64,000 nt of DNA, from the NCBI GenBank assembly GCA_024138015.1, contig JAMXBB010000002.1, forward strand, positions 14,681,945-14,745,944. The letters are read 5' to 3'. The DNA is from Lumnitzera littorea. Lineage: Eukaryota > Streptophyta > Magnoliopsida > Myrtales > Combretaceae. How positions within the stretch are numbered: position 1 is the stretch's first letter; every line of letters starts with the position of its first letter. Below the pieces are notes generated by a model. It worked only from the letters and a program-made list of their open reading frames with translations, had not been told where the DNA came from and did no database searches. The position numbers and the translations under genes are program-made. Shown piece by piece: positions 1 to 13,325 of this stretch.

Positions 1-742
1 CAACTCATCCCATTTTAGCTTGTAGGTTAAACGAGCTAACCCACTAACTTTTTAATGGAATTAATAAATTAAAAATAAATTGCAAAAAATTAAAAATACA
101 CACACTAAGTGCATTAAAAAAGGGGGCTACAATTTTACTAGAAAGTAGTAATAGAGGAATAAGGAACATGGACCACGCCCAAAGTCATAATGTTTCGTTA
201 TATTAAACTCGTTATTTTTATTGTTTTATTTTGATCAACGTCGAATCATTATATAAGATCTAATATGATTTTTGAGAACCAATGGTTAAAGCTTAGTTTT
301 AAGAAGATTAAGCCATAGAAGGCAAACGTAGCCATTAATCCTTTTATATGATTTTAATAGAATAAAATAAAAAGCCATCCAAGCATTATGATGTTTTACT
401 TCTTTAAGAAGTTATCCTAATGGAAAAATTTTGGAGGAACGAACTATCCTCTTATTAGAAAACGGACTACAACAACTTAGAAAACTAACAAAAAAGGTAT
501 GTGTATGTCATTATTGTCTCACGTGTGTACTGTCACTAATGTGTAATGTTAATCCAGTTTTTTTTAATAAAAAGCGGGCCAACCTAGCCTATTATGGGTT
601 AGCTCGTTATAACCTATGGGTTAAATGGGTTAGGTCAAAAAGGCCCGCTTTTAAATGGGTTGAAAAAATGTAACCCAAACACACTTTAAAAGTGAGTTAA
701 ATAGGTTAGCTAGTGAGCCAAAACTTGTTTGCACACCTCTAT
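1..742. mobile_element. hAT-like non-autonomous transposon, left end outside window
   Basis: The right end reads GCACACCTCTA (732-742), the inverse of the TAGAGGTGTGC terminus common in plant hAT elements. Subterminal repeats of the type GGGTTAGCTCGTTATAACC (about 594-613) recur inverted near the window start (about 25-43, GGTTAAACGAGCTAACCC), as expected for a short non-autonomous element. The left terminus and the 8-bp target duplication cannot be checked because the window starts inside the element. An 80-codon open frame at 431-673 lies in this repeat and is probably chance. Family assignment rests on terminus and subterminal motifs only. Confidence 0.5.
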
Positions 743-1320
743 ACGTGACTCATGGGTCCTAGCCGATTTTGATCTAGTTCACAAGTTGGACCTAGCACTT
801 CCCTAAGTTTAGGTACTTCTTTTTTAAACTTACTTGGGATGTCCGCATAATTTTAGAACCTATCAAGTAGAAGGGACATCTATGTATTTATAAGAGTTAT
901 CACGTACGGTATTGTCATTGTTAAGGGTTCGACATAATTTTTTTTTTTTAAAAAATGGGTGGCATCGATTAATGTTTGAAGATTTTCTTAGACTAATCCA
1001 TCTAGTTTTAGGTTTGAGCATAGATATGCAAAAGAGAGCATGTGACTTAAGAAGGTAGCAAAGGTGGTTCCAATGCGTACACTCTAATGCTTAAGTTGGT
1101 TGGGTGGTTTGAAGGGTATTGAAAACTTTTTAATATCAGCACTTAAGAGAGCTAGAGTTTTAAAAGAGTGCACCTAGGATAGATATGGATGCTCAAGTCT
1201 CAAAGGTGTAAATCTTATTTGTAAAGGTGTTTAAGGGGTTTTATAGGATAGAAATGGCCCTTAGGAACTAGCCACGTAGATAGCAGATCCTTCTTATAAA
1301 AGCTTGTATCATTGATGCTA
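743..1320. other. intergenic, nothing recognised
   Basis: AT-rich sequence without a recognisable gene or repeat. It ends at the left boundary of the copia element. Confidence 0.5.
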
Positions 1321-1452
1321 TGAAGAAATAGATGAATGAATGATGTAGAGCAACGGAGAATTCACAACCAAAGAAGAAGGTCTTTTGTGTAAAGGAAAAT
1401 GATTCTAACTCATTAACAGACAAAATGAGAACAATCTTCTTATATACAAGTG
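1321..1452 (-). repeat. copia 3' LTR (left copy)
   Basis: It matches 18,148-18,285 almost base for base, including the shared stretch GGTCTTTTGTGTAAAGG. It abuts RNase H coding sequence directly, so the 3' end of the coding region and the first bases of this LTR were lost by deletion. Confidence 0.8.
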
Positions 1453-2431
1453 CTATAAATGTGTTGGATTAGAAAAACAGGGGTTCTTTACTATTTTTTG
1501 TGTTGACCTACTATCAGTAAAAAGACTAATAGGTAATGAAGAAGAAATCCCTAAGTCATGCAGCAAAAAGGATAACCACAAAAGTTCTTTTGTTGCAGTA
1601 GCAAGGCTACGATACTCAGCCTTTGCTGATGATGCAAAAACAGTGACTTGCTTCTTTGTCTGCCAACAAACTAAGGATGTTCCAAGAAAAACACAAAACC
1701 TTAAAGGAGACTTTAGATCCAAAAGACTCGATCCCCAGTCTACATCACTATAACCTAGTAAAGAAAAAGAACTTCTTGAAGAATAAAATAAACCCTTATC
1801 AATAGAACCTTTGATGTACTTAAGAACATGAATGGCTGCTTTCAAATGAGTGGTTTTTGGAGCTAATGCAAACTGTCTTAATTGTTGTATACAAAAGGAA
1901 AGATCAAGTTAAGTTAAAGTCATGCACAAAAGTTTACCCACGATCCCTCAAAACAGACTTGGATCTTAAAGTAATTGGCTACTTCCATTGTCTAGTCATG
2001 GACTTGAAGGAAAAGAATTGGATGTTAGCTTAGCACTTGTAAGTTTGGTATGAATCAACACATCTAAAGCAAATTTCCTATGGTTTAGCAGAAAATCCGA
2101 AGGCAATCGACAAATCTCTATGCTAAGGAAAAATCTAACTTCTCCTAAATCCTTAATAGTGAAACTAGCACGAATAGCAACTTTAACATCTCCAATTACT
2201 CTTAAACAGTCCCCCGCATTTAGTACATCATCAACATATACCAATAATACAACAAAACCATTAGTGCTTTATTTAGTAAATAAGGAATAATCTGACTTTA
2301 ATTAAATAAAACCAAGTAAGACAATGAATTTTGAAAATTCTTAGTTCTACTGCCTAGATGCTTGTTTTAATCCATAAAGGGACTTAACAAGTTTACACAC
2401 TTGCCCATTAGATGTAGTTGAATACCTATCA
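1453..2431 (-). pseudogene. copia RT C-terminal half and RNase H relic
   Basis: Minus-strand translation near 2,340-2,430 gives the copia motif KLVKSLYGLKQASRQ. Next comes the RT active-site YVDD box (near 2,235), and then an RNase H frame at 1,453-1,845 with VDWG, the SSAKAEYRSLA segment and FTDSRS. The 3' end stops at NPTHL, about 60-70 residues short of a usual copia RNase H, and runs straight into the LTR. Stops and a frameshift separate the RT and RNase H pieces. The N-terminal half of the same RT lies at 10.8-11.2 kb, beyond the inserted gypsy element. Confidence 0.8.
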
Positions 2432-2690
2432 TGATAGAAATCAAGGTTTAGGACCCATAACCCAATCTAGAGCAAAAAGCCTAGTGAAATTAGTAACCTA
2501 TGCACTCAATAGCCAACCTACTTTCAAACCCACCGACCTACAGTGCTGAGTGTGTAGTGAAGAATTCCAAGTTGTCTGGCTTGCTTAGGGTATTTTAGTC
2601 ATCAACCTAGACCTCCTTAAAGAAATTACATCTACCATAACTGAGTGCTCAACCTCTCTAGAAACGCTCAACCTAACAGTAGGCGTTGTG
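2432..2690 (+). repeat. gypsy left LTR, truncated
   Basis: It matches 10,089-10,350, with shared blocks such as GAAGAATTCCAAGTT and CTTGCTTAGGGTAT. Homology ends near 2,690, so about 440 bp of its 3' part, including the TATA and polyadenylation region, are deleted. Confidence 0.75.
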
Positions 2691-3339
2691 TAAACAAAGT
2701 AGTAATAATTGAAGTAGATGTGATTATGTTGTTGTAAAATTCTAGGTTTTTTAAGTTATTGGGGTAGAGTTTTGGGTTGTTGGAGTGATAGCTATGATGG
2801 ATCTAAGTGTAAACGCAATGATAGGAGACAATGATTGTGATGTTAATGGCCATGGAAGCCATGTAGAATCGACCATCGATGAGTGGTTGGATCAAATGGT
2901 GGTGATGATGGATAATGATGCATAGTAGGATGTTCACAAGTGCAGATGGAGTGCATAGGTTTAATAGCTGGGCCAATGAGGATACTCTAGTTGAGAACTA
3001 AGCTAATCCATGAGTTCATTAAGCTCAAGAAGTTTCTCGTAGAGAAGTAGATTTCCCAACACATCTGAAACAGGTTGGAGGAGTGGAGCACCAAGTTAAT
3101 TGGACATTAGAACAGGACAATAGTGAAGTTGAGGAGTTTTGTGAGGAGGAGAGAAACATCTAACCTCCTAGAGTTAATAGAAGAGAAATCTGACCTAATT
3201 GAGCACCTTAACATGCTTGAAACTTCAGAAGAAGAGCTAATCGACGATTTTAACCTAGAATGAATTTTGCAGAGGTTAAATTCGATGAAGTAGAAATTGA
3301 GGAAGAGGAGAGAGTTGGCTGAACTCCTAGAGGTATAGA

Positions 3340-4053
3340 CAATGTACGAATTCAAATTTCGAGATTCTCAAGAAGTAGAAATGCCAATGAATACATAGAT
3401 TGGGAGGAGTGGCTTAAGAAATTGTTTAAGTGTTATCGATATATTGAAGGAGATAAGGTCAGGCTAATTACTCTCACATTTGTTGGCTATGCCCATATGT
3501 AGTGGAAGAGATTGCATGTTAAGAGAAATTAGGAAGAATGACGTGAAGTAAGGTTGTGGGAAGAGATGAAGAGGGTCATGTACAACGGGTTCATTCTTAA
3601 ATCCTATTACCTAGACACTTTTACCAAGTTGCAAGAGCTTCGATAATGAAGCCAAAATGTTAATGAATATATGCAAGAGTTCCAAATGTTGATGATAGGC
3701 TGTGGGGTGGAAGAATCTGAAGCACTAATTGTCTCTAGATTTGTTGCTAGACCGAGAACCAAACTAAGAGAGATCGTTGAAGTGTTGTGTACGCAAAGTT
3801 TTGAAGAAGTTATTAAGGTCACTCAACGAGTTGAGAGACAAAGAAGGAACATACCTTATAGGAACTTCAATTCCTAACCTGTACATAATAACCGACTTAT
3901 CTAAGGAAACAATAAGAAGTTTATAAATTCGTTATCTATAATGAAAGAAGGGTCAAACCTCTCGAGGAGAAAGAATGAGGTTGGAACAAAGAAGGAAGGA
4001 GAAGGAATTTGAAAAGGGATAGACCTTCAGATGAAAAACTAGCCAGATATAGT
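3340..4053 (+). pseudogene. gypsy gag relic
   Basis: Plus-strand frames give a retrotransposon gag pattern: NEYIDWEEWLKKLF, then WEEMKRVM with a YYLDTFTKLQ segment, then VNEYMQEFQMLM and a clean frame at 3,671-3,877. Several in-frame stops interrupt it. It continues across the solo LTR into a zinc knuckle (CFKCKGFGHVASQC) at about 6,665-6,706. The protein would be a nucleocapsid precursor and is non-functional here. Confidence 0.7.
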
Positions 4054-6659
4054 TGTAAACACCTCATTTTGGCCCCTCTTTTTTATTTTATTTGTTTAGA
4101 ATTTTTGGAATAGGGTAAGGGGTCCTAATTTAGAAAAAATACAACAAAAAAAAAAAATAGAAAACTTAGAAAAAATCACAAAAAGTAGAAAATTTTGGAA
4201 ATTTAAATAAGTATTTAAAAAATAACTTTTAGTGCTCTAATAATAAGTTTTTTATTTAGCTTTAGTGTTTTAATTAGGAGATGAGTGTTAGGCTTGGACT
4301 TAGATTCAAATCTAACCAGAGCATACCTTGTTTATATGTACAATTCGATTGTACGTATGGATAAGGTATAGGCCAACGGCTTAACAGTAATACATTTGGA
4401 TTTGGACTTGCACTTCTTGGAGATCCTAGGTTCAAATCTCACCAAAGGTATAAAAATACCTTTTGTTTTTTCTCCTTCACAACACACATCACCATGTATC
4501 AAGAATTTATTGTGTTACATGGACATGTGGCACTTGGTGATTTGAGTGCCACGTGAACATTGTCATCTACGTGTCAAGCCATGTAGCATGATACATATCT
4601 TGATACGTCACCTGCTTATGTGATGTTAGCTACCATGTGTCATGTCAAGACATGTGGCATAATATCACTGGATGACGCATTTGATGTGGTACCACATCAA
4701 CATCCTTTCCCTTACTTTCCTCCATTTTCCTTCATCTTCTCTAGAAATCCCGCATTTTATTTCCTAAGCAGTCAACTTCAACATTAATTTCATGACCCTT
4801 ATTGTTGTAACTTCACCAAATTAATAGTGAAATTGCAAACTAAACATGGAGTATTGCAATGTGAACCTAAAAACTCATTTCAATTCACTCATTTGCTTAG
4901 TTAAAATCGAAGTTGAAAATGGTAGGAAAGTAGATATGTAACTTGAAGACCCTGTTTGATTGAGCTTGATTCGAGCTTCGTCATTAATTTTTGAAGCTTC
5001 CTTTGTTTTTATTGAGTAATATCGAATCTCATTAAGCCCCTTTGACTACTGAATTATTGAGATTTGCAGTCAATCCCATTAAATCCAAATTCGATTTTTT
5101 TTTTTCAGAACCCATCCTTCAAGTTTGCTTCTATTTCTCACTTTCTAAGTGAAATTAAATGCCCAATAATTATAAAAAGAGGTTTGGGATGCTCGATGGA
5201 CACAGATAATAAAAAAAAAAATCTCACTCCCGAATTCTCTCTTCAACTTTCGAGCACGCTCTCTCTCTCTCTCTCTCTCTCTACGTCTCTCTCTCATTGC
5301 GTCATCTCTCTCTCTTCGTAGTCCTTTCTCTAACCGCGATTGAGCTATGCCATTACCACCACCACCACCACCAATAAGTTCTTCTGGACCCTAACTCTCT
5401 AAACCAACCCTCCCCAACCTCCACTATGCCTCCAGCAGTTGCCACTAGCAATACCTCAAAACCACCATGACTACCTATCTCTAATAACTACCTAAACAGC
5501 TTCCATTCACCTCGGCAAACACACCAATCTCCCTTTCCCTACTCAATTCGGTGTTTAAATCACCTAGAAACACGCCTTGCCGCCGTTGTTATTGAAGAAG
5601 GCTTAGGACTTGACCCAAATCCAACCGAACAAACCTGCGACCTAATCTGGCTTGACCAGTGATCAAAGTCTAAGTATAGCTCTTTTCTTTAGCTTGCATT
5701 TTTTTTTTTGTTATAATTTATTTATTTTTAATGTAATTATGAATGTATTTGTAACTAAAAAAGAAGAAGAAAAAAATTTGAAAAAGGGAAAAGGAAAAAA
5801 AAAAAAAGAAAGAAAAAAGAAGAAAGAAACAATAGAGTAGCTTAGTTTTATTTTTATTTTATTTTTCTTGGTTAAAGCATAAGTAAAAAAAAATGGTGAT
5901 ATAAGAATAAAATAAGATAAAAAAATAAAAATAAAATAAAAAATTATTAGAAAAAATGTTTTACCACTTAAAAAAATTAAAAAAATAATTTTTCAAAATA
6001 AAAATAAATCAATCCCTTAGGATATTTTAGAACTTTCCAAAAATAAAAAAATCTATTAGGACTCTATATAGAAAATTTTCAAAATAAATTAAAAAGGTTA
6101 GGAAACTTAAACCTTACTCTTTTCCAAAATAAAGGAGATCAGCCCGCTAATTTTTCAAGAAATAACTATGTACGTTTGATCCCGAATAGCGGGTACGTAG
6201 GTACCTTCAGGATGACATAAAAAACAAAATAACTTTTTTTTTTTTTCCATTTTAGTTTAAATTATTCGATTGAGTCTAATTTGTTAACTAGTGATTGAAT
6301 AGGGTAATTCTGAAAGGTGATTTTGAGTAATTAAATTTAAATTAGGAAAGTTCATGGTACCTATAAGGGTTTAAAAACCTTAGCCCCTGGACTCGATCTT
6401 CTGGTTTTCAAAACCTTTTTCTCAAAATCATTTTTCTAAGTAGACTGGTGCTTAGGTTAAATCGATTTACCTAATCGATTTAACTTAACCTACTCTTTTC
6501 TCGACTCTGGTTGGATGGCGACTTCAAGGATTTTCAAAACACATTTAAAAACCAAGTTTTTCTTAACTCTTAGTCAATAATTAATATTAAATTAGTTAGG
6601 GTTTAATATTAATTGGGTTAAGAAAAATAATAAAAACCGGGAAAAAATCAAGCTTGACA
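4054..6659 (+). repeat. 2.6-kb solo LTR (family B) inside gypsy gag
   Basis: It begins TGTAAACACC and ends GCTTGACA, flanked by ATAGT (4,049-4,053) and AAAGT (6,660-6,664), a 5-bp target duplication with one mismatch. Removing it rejoins gag to its zinc knuckle. It contains a CT microsatellite, ACC repeats, long A- and T-rich tracts and the block CGGGTACGTAGGTACC. A relative in inverted orientation lies at 53,427-59,540. The long LTR and these blocks suggest a large Ty3/gypsy element (Tat/Ogre-like), but this is inference. No internal coding sequence remains. Confidence 0.7.
5258..5300. repeat. CT microsatellite
   Basis: A nearly pure CT run, interrupted once or twice, followed by an ACC trinucleotide run near 5,350-5,372. 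It lies inside the solo LTR. Confidence 0.85.
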
Positions 6660-9600
6660 AAAGTGTTTCAAATGTAAAGGTTTTGGGCATGTAGCATCTC
6701 AATGTTTGAATTGTCGAACTATGGTTATCTAAGGAGGTAGGGTTTATAACACTAATGAGGAAGTTTGTGAAACTGTGGAAGGAGAAGATGAAGTAAAGGT
6801 GGAAGTTATGGGTGATGAGATCTACCTAGAAGAAGGGGATATGCTGACCTTAGTGATTCACTAAGCTCTTAGTGTGGAAGATGATCAACAGGAAAAGCAG
6901 CATAAGAACTTATTTCATACTACCAGTAAGTTAAATCAACAACTCTATTCCTTGATTGTAGATACTGGTAACTATACAAATGTTGCATTTGTTAAGATGG
7001 TATAACAGTTGAAGTTATTAACCACTATGTACCCAAGACCTTATAAGTTACACTAGTTGAATGAGAAGTGCCTCATTACATGTTACTAAGCAAGTGTTAT
7101 TATTGGTCTCAATTGGGAGCTATAAGGACGAGATCATATATGATGTATTGCCTATGTATGCATCTCATATCTTATTAGGCCGACCATGGTTGTACAATTG
7201 AAGAGTTATGCATGACGAGCGTTTGAATACCTACAACTTTGAGAAAGATGGTCAATCTATCACTTTGTATCCTATGACTCCAAGCCAAGTGAGCAACATG
7301 TAATCTAAACTCATTCATAAGAGTAAGAAGGCTTTAGTGATGAGTAGATTTGAGCTTAGAAGAGCTGTGGAGGGCAATGAGCCAACTTTTTTGCTTATTC
7401 AAAAGTTGTTAGAGATGAGGAAACGAAAAGATCTTCCTAAGGAGATTGAAGATTTGTTGAAAGAATTTGCTGATTTATTCGCCGACGAACTACCTAAAGG
7501 ATTACCACCAAAATGAGGAATCGAGCCTAGCATTGAGTTACAACATAGAGCCACATTGCTTAACCAACTAGCCTATAAAATGAATCTTGAGCAAGTAGCC
7601 AAGCTACAACGATAGGTGAACAAACTTGTTGAAAGAGGATATGTATGAGAAAGTATGAGTTTGTATGTCGTACCAGCACTACTAGTACCGAAGAAAGATG
7701 GAAGTTGGAGATTATACGTTGATAGCTGAGCTATGGATAGGATTACCATTAAATATCAGTATCCTATCCCTAGATTAGATGACATGTTGGATGAACTCCA
7801 TAGAGCAAGTGTGTTTTCGAAGATAGACTCAAAGTCCAAATATCATCAAATCTATATGAGGGAAGGCGATGAGTGGAAGACAAACTTTAAGATAAAAGAC
7901 ATGGTTTATATGAGTGGCTTGTCATGCCGTTTGGATTATCCAATGCTCCAAGTACTTTTATGCATCTGATGAATCATGTATTGAGGAATTTGATTAGAAA
8001 GTTTGTAGTTGTATATTTTGACAACATTCTTGTATATGGTTTGATTTGTCTAGTCATATGAGTCATCTTTGACATGTTTTTGAGATACTTCGATTAGAAA
8101 AATTGTATGGAAATTTGAAGAAATGTTGTTTTTGCTAAGAGGAAGCTGTGTTTTTAGGTTATATAGTAAGTAAGGAAGGACTGCGAGTAGATGATGAAAA
8201 GGTCGAAGCCATTATAGAATAGCCTACACCAAACTCTTATTTTGATGTTAGAAGCTTTCATAGGCTAGCATCTTTTTACTAAAGATTTATTCAAAACTTC
8301 AGTTCTATTGCCGCTTCGTTAATCGAGCTGACCAAAAAGAATATCTATTTCCATTGGGGAGAAAAAGAAGAGGAGAGCTTTAACAAGCTCAAGAGTCGGT
8401 TAACTACTGTACCTTTACTTACATTACCAAATTTTGGCAAGGTCTTAAGGCTCAAATGTGATGCTTCGAGCATAGGGGTTGGAGCAATTCTCATGTGAGA
8501 CTGTCGACCCATCATTTATTTCAATGAGAAACTCAAAAGGCCTATGTTGAATTACTCCATATATGATAAAGAGACATATGCCTTGGTCTGAGCTTTGTAA
8601 ACTTAGCAACATTATCTACTGCCTAAGGAGTTTGTAGTGTACTCTAATCACCAAACGTTGAGGTATTTAAGGAGCCAACCTAAGCTCTGGAAAAGTTAGA
8701 TCAAATGGGTTAAGTTTTTAGAAGGGTTTACGTTTGTGATCAAGTACAAGCAAGGGAAATCTAACGTGGTTATTGATGCATTATTCCTAAGACGTGTTGA
8801 TATATGAGTTTTAAACGAGATTTATGGGATTTGTGAGTTTAAAGGAGCAATATGCTCAAGATCTACATTTTGGACCTATATTTGAACAACATAGAGAAGG
8901 AAGAACTTTTGATGATTATTTTGTAATGGAAGGATCTCTCTTTCGAGCTGGAAAACAATGTACGTCGACCTATTTAGTATAAGATCTGCTTATGATAGAA
9001 GCCCATGGTGGAGGATTGTTTGGGCATTTTGGTGAAAAGAGAATGTATGAACTATTAAAATCAATGTTCTATTAGCCGAAGATGATGAGAGACATTCATC
9101 AGATCATTAAGAGGTATAAGATTTGTAAGGAGGCAAAGAGTTGAGCTGAACAAAGGAAAGCTATGCCACTAACTATACCAATTTAACCTTAGAATGATAT
9201 CAGTATAGACTTTATGCTTAGGTTGCTAAGAATGGCAAGAGGGAAAGATTCAATTTTGGTTGTGGTTGATTGGTTCAATAAGATAGCATGCTTCATGCCT
9301 TAAAGGAAAATTAATGATGCTTTGGCTATGTCTTCTTTGTTTATGTAGGAAATGGTGAAGCTGGATGGAGTTTTGAGGAGTATTGTGTTTGACCACGATC
9401 CAAAATTCCTTAGTCAATTTTAAAAGAATTTATGGCGTTGAATGAAGACCAAATTACTATTTAGCACATCCTACCATCCTCAAACTAACGATTTGTCAAC
9501 TATACGTTAAGATCTCTTCTCCGAGCTACAATTGGACGTAACCTGACTGATTGGGATTCCTGCCTACCCATTGTAGAGTTCGCATACAACGGTTCTACTC

Positions 9601-9990
9601 ACAATGTCACCAAGAAGTCTCCCTTTAAAGTAGTGTATAGATTTAACCTTAAGTTATCATTCGATCAAGCACTAGGCCTAACGATAAACTAAGACGACCA
9701 AGAGGTTGTTGATTTAGCTCAATCTTTTCAACAGATATACTAATGAGTAGCAAATCAATTGACCTAAGCTGATGACAAGTTAGTGCAAGGAAGTCTTAAA
9801 CAAAGAGGCCAAATGCAATTTCAACTCGGTGAGTTAATATGGGTATATCTGAGCAAGGAATGATTCCTGACCAAAAGAAAGAACAAATTGTCACCAGGAG
9901 CTGAAGGACCCTTCTAAGTACTCTAAAAGATCAACAAAAAATGCTTACAAACTGAAGCTATTAGAGCATTATAGGGTTTTTGATGTTTTC
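6660..9990 (+). pseudogene. gypsy protease-RT-RNase H-integrase relic
   Basis: Domains in order, plus strand. CCHC knuckle at about 6,665. Retropepsin-like segment with VDTGN (near 6,960) and ILLGRPW (near 7,170). RT from about 7,430, with DLFADELPKGLPP, LVPKKDGSWRL and a clean frame at 7,733-7,969 (YPIPRLDDMLDELHRASVFS); the expected DD box near 8,010 has drifted. RNase H at about 8,390-8,800, with a YSNHQ-like segment. Integrase from about 8,990, with HFGEKRMYELL, IDFM and the STSYHPQTN block near 9,465. More than ten stops and several frameshifts make it non-coding. It is older and more decayed than the element at 18.6-30.9 kb. Confidence 0.75.
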
Positions 9991-10088
9991 AACATAGTTG
10001 ACCTAAGCCCTTACATTTTAGAGGACATGGATTGACCTGACGAATAATTTGAGGATTTGATCCTAAATCCTAAACAACCCAAAGGGAA

Positions 10089-10791
10089 TGATAGGAATAA
10101 AGGTTTAGGACCCATATCTCGATTTAGAGCAAAAGGCTTAGCGAACTTAAAAGCCTATGTACTCAATAGTCGACCTACTTTCTAATCCTATAACCTGTAA
10201 CGCAATGAGTATATTGAAGAATTCCAAGTTATCTGACTTGCTTAGGGTATTATAGTCACCGACCTCAACGTCCTTAAAGAACCTACACTGACCATGCTTG
10301 AGCACCCGACCTCTCCAGAAGCACTCGACTTGATAGTAGGCCACTTGCACGACGACCTCAATGAGACTTGTCAAAAACCATTATTTACAGGCATGCCATC
10401 CACTCTTAGATCAACACATGTGCCATCACCTACGTTCAACACCTAACGTATGGAATATTCAGCTTCTAGAAGGATTACTAGAATGCCCTTCTTACCTTGT
10501 ACTTTGTTATGCATTTGTACATTACCTATTTTAGTAAATTGGCTATGTGCTTGTAACCTTAGTAAAACTTAGTATAAATAGTCATTTGTACTTAGTTGTA
10601 ATTAGTATTTGCCTCTTCAATCAATGAAATTATCCTTTTCTGAGTGTCTTTCTCAAGTAGTTAAGTGTTTCCTTTTTCTTTAGCTTATAGCAACCCTTTA
10701 AGCAAGGTTGTGTCGGTGAACGACCCTATAATTTCAGATTGTTAAGTTACATCCGATGAAGTTATAGGACGTGTTACGCTTGAGTGTTACA
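10089..10791 (+). repeat. gypsy right LTR, about 700 bp
   Basis: It starts TGATAGG after a purine-rich AAAGGGAA and ends GTGTTACA. It has TATAAATAG-like sequence near 10,572 and a T-rich 3' region. The first ~260 bp match the left LTR at 2,432. Confidence 0.8.
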
Positions 10792-13320
10792 TCACATCTA
10801 CGAGCAGCATACGTATTTGCTTAACCCCCATTTTCATTCTTTTGCTATTTTCTACCTTAAACCCATACTTTTCCTTTCTCCTATAGTTGCCTCTAAAGGA
10901 TCCATCTACACGATGGTAAGACCTCTTTCGAGGCACATTACATTGGGTGCCTTCATGTATATTTCTTCATCTATGAATCCATGAAGGAATGTATTATTAA
11001 CGTCAAATTGAAGAACATGCCATCTTTTGATAGATGAGACAGCAGGTAGAATACGAATTGATGTTAACTTAGCAACTGTAGAAAAAGTGTATGTGCAATT
11101 AATTCCTTTGACTTGCGTGTAACTCTTAGCTACTAGTCTAGCTTTGTATCTTTCTACATTCCCATCTAATTTACTTAATTTTACAAACCCATTTAGAACT
11201 AATAGTTTGCTTACCAGGAGGCAAAGATGTAAGTTCCTGAGTATTGTTTGATTCTAATGCTAAAAGTTCTTAGTTCATTGCTTCAACCCACTTGGGATCA
11301 GCGTTTGCTTCATGATAATTCCTAAGCTCTCGAATTGTAAAAACATGAGCTAAGGACAACACATAATCATGAGGAAGATGAGAAAAAGGTATGATGATTA
11401 AACAAGGGATAATAAGAAGAAGTAGTAAGTGTTGCATTATTTACTGATGAACTATTATGAATAGTATGTATAAAATTTGAAGCTAAGATGGTGGATGCCT
11501 TTCATGTGTAGACCTGTGCAATGTTTGAGTAGGAAAATAATCTGTGTTTGAGATCGTGTTTGGTGTAGTGTTTGAGTTAGGACTTGAATCTATGTTTGGA
11601 ATATCAACTTGATTTGTTTGTGAACTAGGTTCTACAGGATAATTAGTAACTACTGGTGTAGGAAATATTCAATCAGGAGAAATGAAAGGAATATAATTAG
11701 AATGGAAATTTGATTCAGCAATGTTTTTGAAAGGATAGTTGTTTTCAAGAAAGAAAACATCATAAGTAACAAGCAACTTTTGTGTATATAAATCAAACAA
11801 CTTATAACCTTTTTTACCCGAAGGATATCCCACCAAATGCATGGCCTACTTCTAGTGGCAAACTTATCAGTTGGCTTGGGTAAAATAGCTACATAATACA
11901 AGTAACCAAATACTCTAGGATCTTCATAGGATGGTAGTCTATCAAAGGGTAGCTCATAAGGTGTTTTCCAATTAAGAGAGTGTGTAGGCATGAGGTTAAT
12001 GAAATATGTAGCAATAAGCAAAGAATCTCCCCAAATTTTTTTGGAAGGTTAGCATAAAAACGTGAGGATCTTGTTATATCCAATAAGTGTCTGTGTTTTC
12101 TCTTAACTACACCATTTTGTTGTGTATAAACTATACTTCTTTAGTGTATGATGCTATGTTTAGCAAATAAACTCTTAGTCTCTTAAGCTAAAAACTCTCC
12201 CTCATTGTTTGAACAAACAGTTTTAGGTGTAGTGTGAAATTGAGTTTGAACATAGGCTATGAAATCTAAAAGCAAAGCAACTACTTGTGATTTGTGAATC
12301 ATCAGGAAAGTTCATGTAGCTTTAGTCTTATCATCGACTATAGTAAAGAAAATTTTGGCACCAAAAATAGAACAAGTATTGTAAGGTCCCCACAAATCCA
12401 CTTGAAGTAAATCAAAAGCATTCAAAACACTAGTTTGGTTAGAAGGAAAAGGTAAATAATGAAATTTTGCTTCATGTATCGCTTAAAAATTTTGACAATC
12501 CAATGTGTTTAAAGTTTGACAAATGTTAAAGCTTTGAGATAGACAAATGACCAAGCCACCAATGAAACAAATCAACTGAAATACTAATATTGGTACCCTT
12601 TCTACAAGAAGAACTAGTCCTAACGAGAATAAAATTTGAAGAAGAATCAATCACGACAAGCTTCAAGGTCAAAACATACAATCCATAACAGCTAATAACT
12701 AAGGCTATAATATCATTGGTCTTGAGGTCTTAAAATTCAAAATGATGTGAATCAAATGCGGCAATAAGGTTAGTTTGTGTAAGTAACTTGTTGACTAAAA
12801 TTAAGTTGTAGCAAAAAGCTAGAACAAGAAAAGTAATTTGGTCTATAAGTCTAATATTTCCAACAGTTTGGACTAAAAAAATTTTGCCATCTAGTAACTT
12901 GATGGAAATGGGAGTAGTTAGTGTATGTTTTTGTGATAAGTAACGAAGATAGGGTGATGTGTGACTCAAAGCTCTTGAATCTACAATCTAAGAGAACATT
13001 CTATTATCACAGGAACTAAAAGAAGCAAAGGCAAAGTTGCTACTTGCAATAGTCATCATAATAGCATGATGTTGTGACGTTTCACCCAAATTCTGATCCT
13101 TTAAGGCTCGAAGCACTTCTTAGCAAACTTTAGAAACAAGTTATGACGCATTCAAAGCCATATTTTCATTATGTTGCACAAACCCCTAGCACTACTTCTA
13201 TTACTTTACGACACTTCCAAAGGAGTGTTTGCCGAAGATGAAATACCTTGATGTACATGAGCTATGACTCAACTTCCTCTTCTCTCTTTTACTCCTTTAA
13301 ACCAATTTGAATAGCAAATA
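10792..13320 (-). pseudogene. copia protease-integrase-RT (N-terminal) relic
   Basis: Minus strand. The region next to the solo LTR completes the gag zinc knuckle (TICYSNWFKG). Protease-like VDSRALSHTSPY follows near 12,970, where copia proteases have DSGA. An integrase core and C-terminal part lies at about 11,650-12,400, with INLMPTHSLNWKTPYE and the YVAILPKPTDKF region. RT begins near 11,210 (LDGNVERYKARLVAKSYTQ) and runs through IKRWHVLQFDVNN to EEIYMKAP near 10,940, where the match fades before the inserted gypsy. Stops and frameshifts are frequent. Confidence 0.75.
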
Positions 13321-13325
13321 GTTTC

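Larger units (their letters stand above)
2432..10791 (+). mobile_element. dead Ty3/gypsy retrotransposon inserted in the copia RT
   Basis: LTRs start TGATAG (2,432 and 10,089) and the right one ends GTTACA (10,791). Between them, on the plus strand, are gag, a CCHC knuckle, protease, RT, RNase H and integrase, in Ty3/gypsy order with RT before integrase. The flanks (TATCA and TCACA) are only a weak 5-bp match, so the target duplication is eroded. Many stops break every domain. A 2.6-kb solo LTR splits gag at 4,054-6,659. Clade is not assigned. Confidence 0.8.

Noticed and set aside
2432..10796. Exact target duplication for the gypsy insertion
   Set aside because: The flanks TATCA and TCACA match at only three of five bases, so I do not claim a duplication. 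The insertion is supported instead by the split copia RT.
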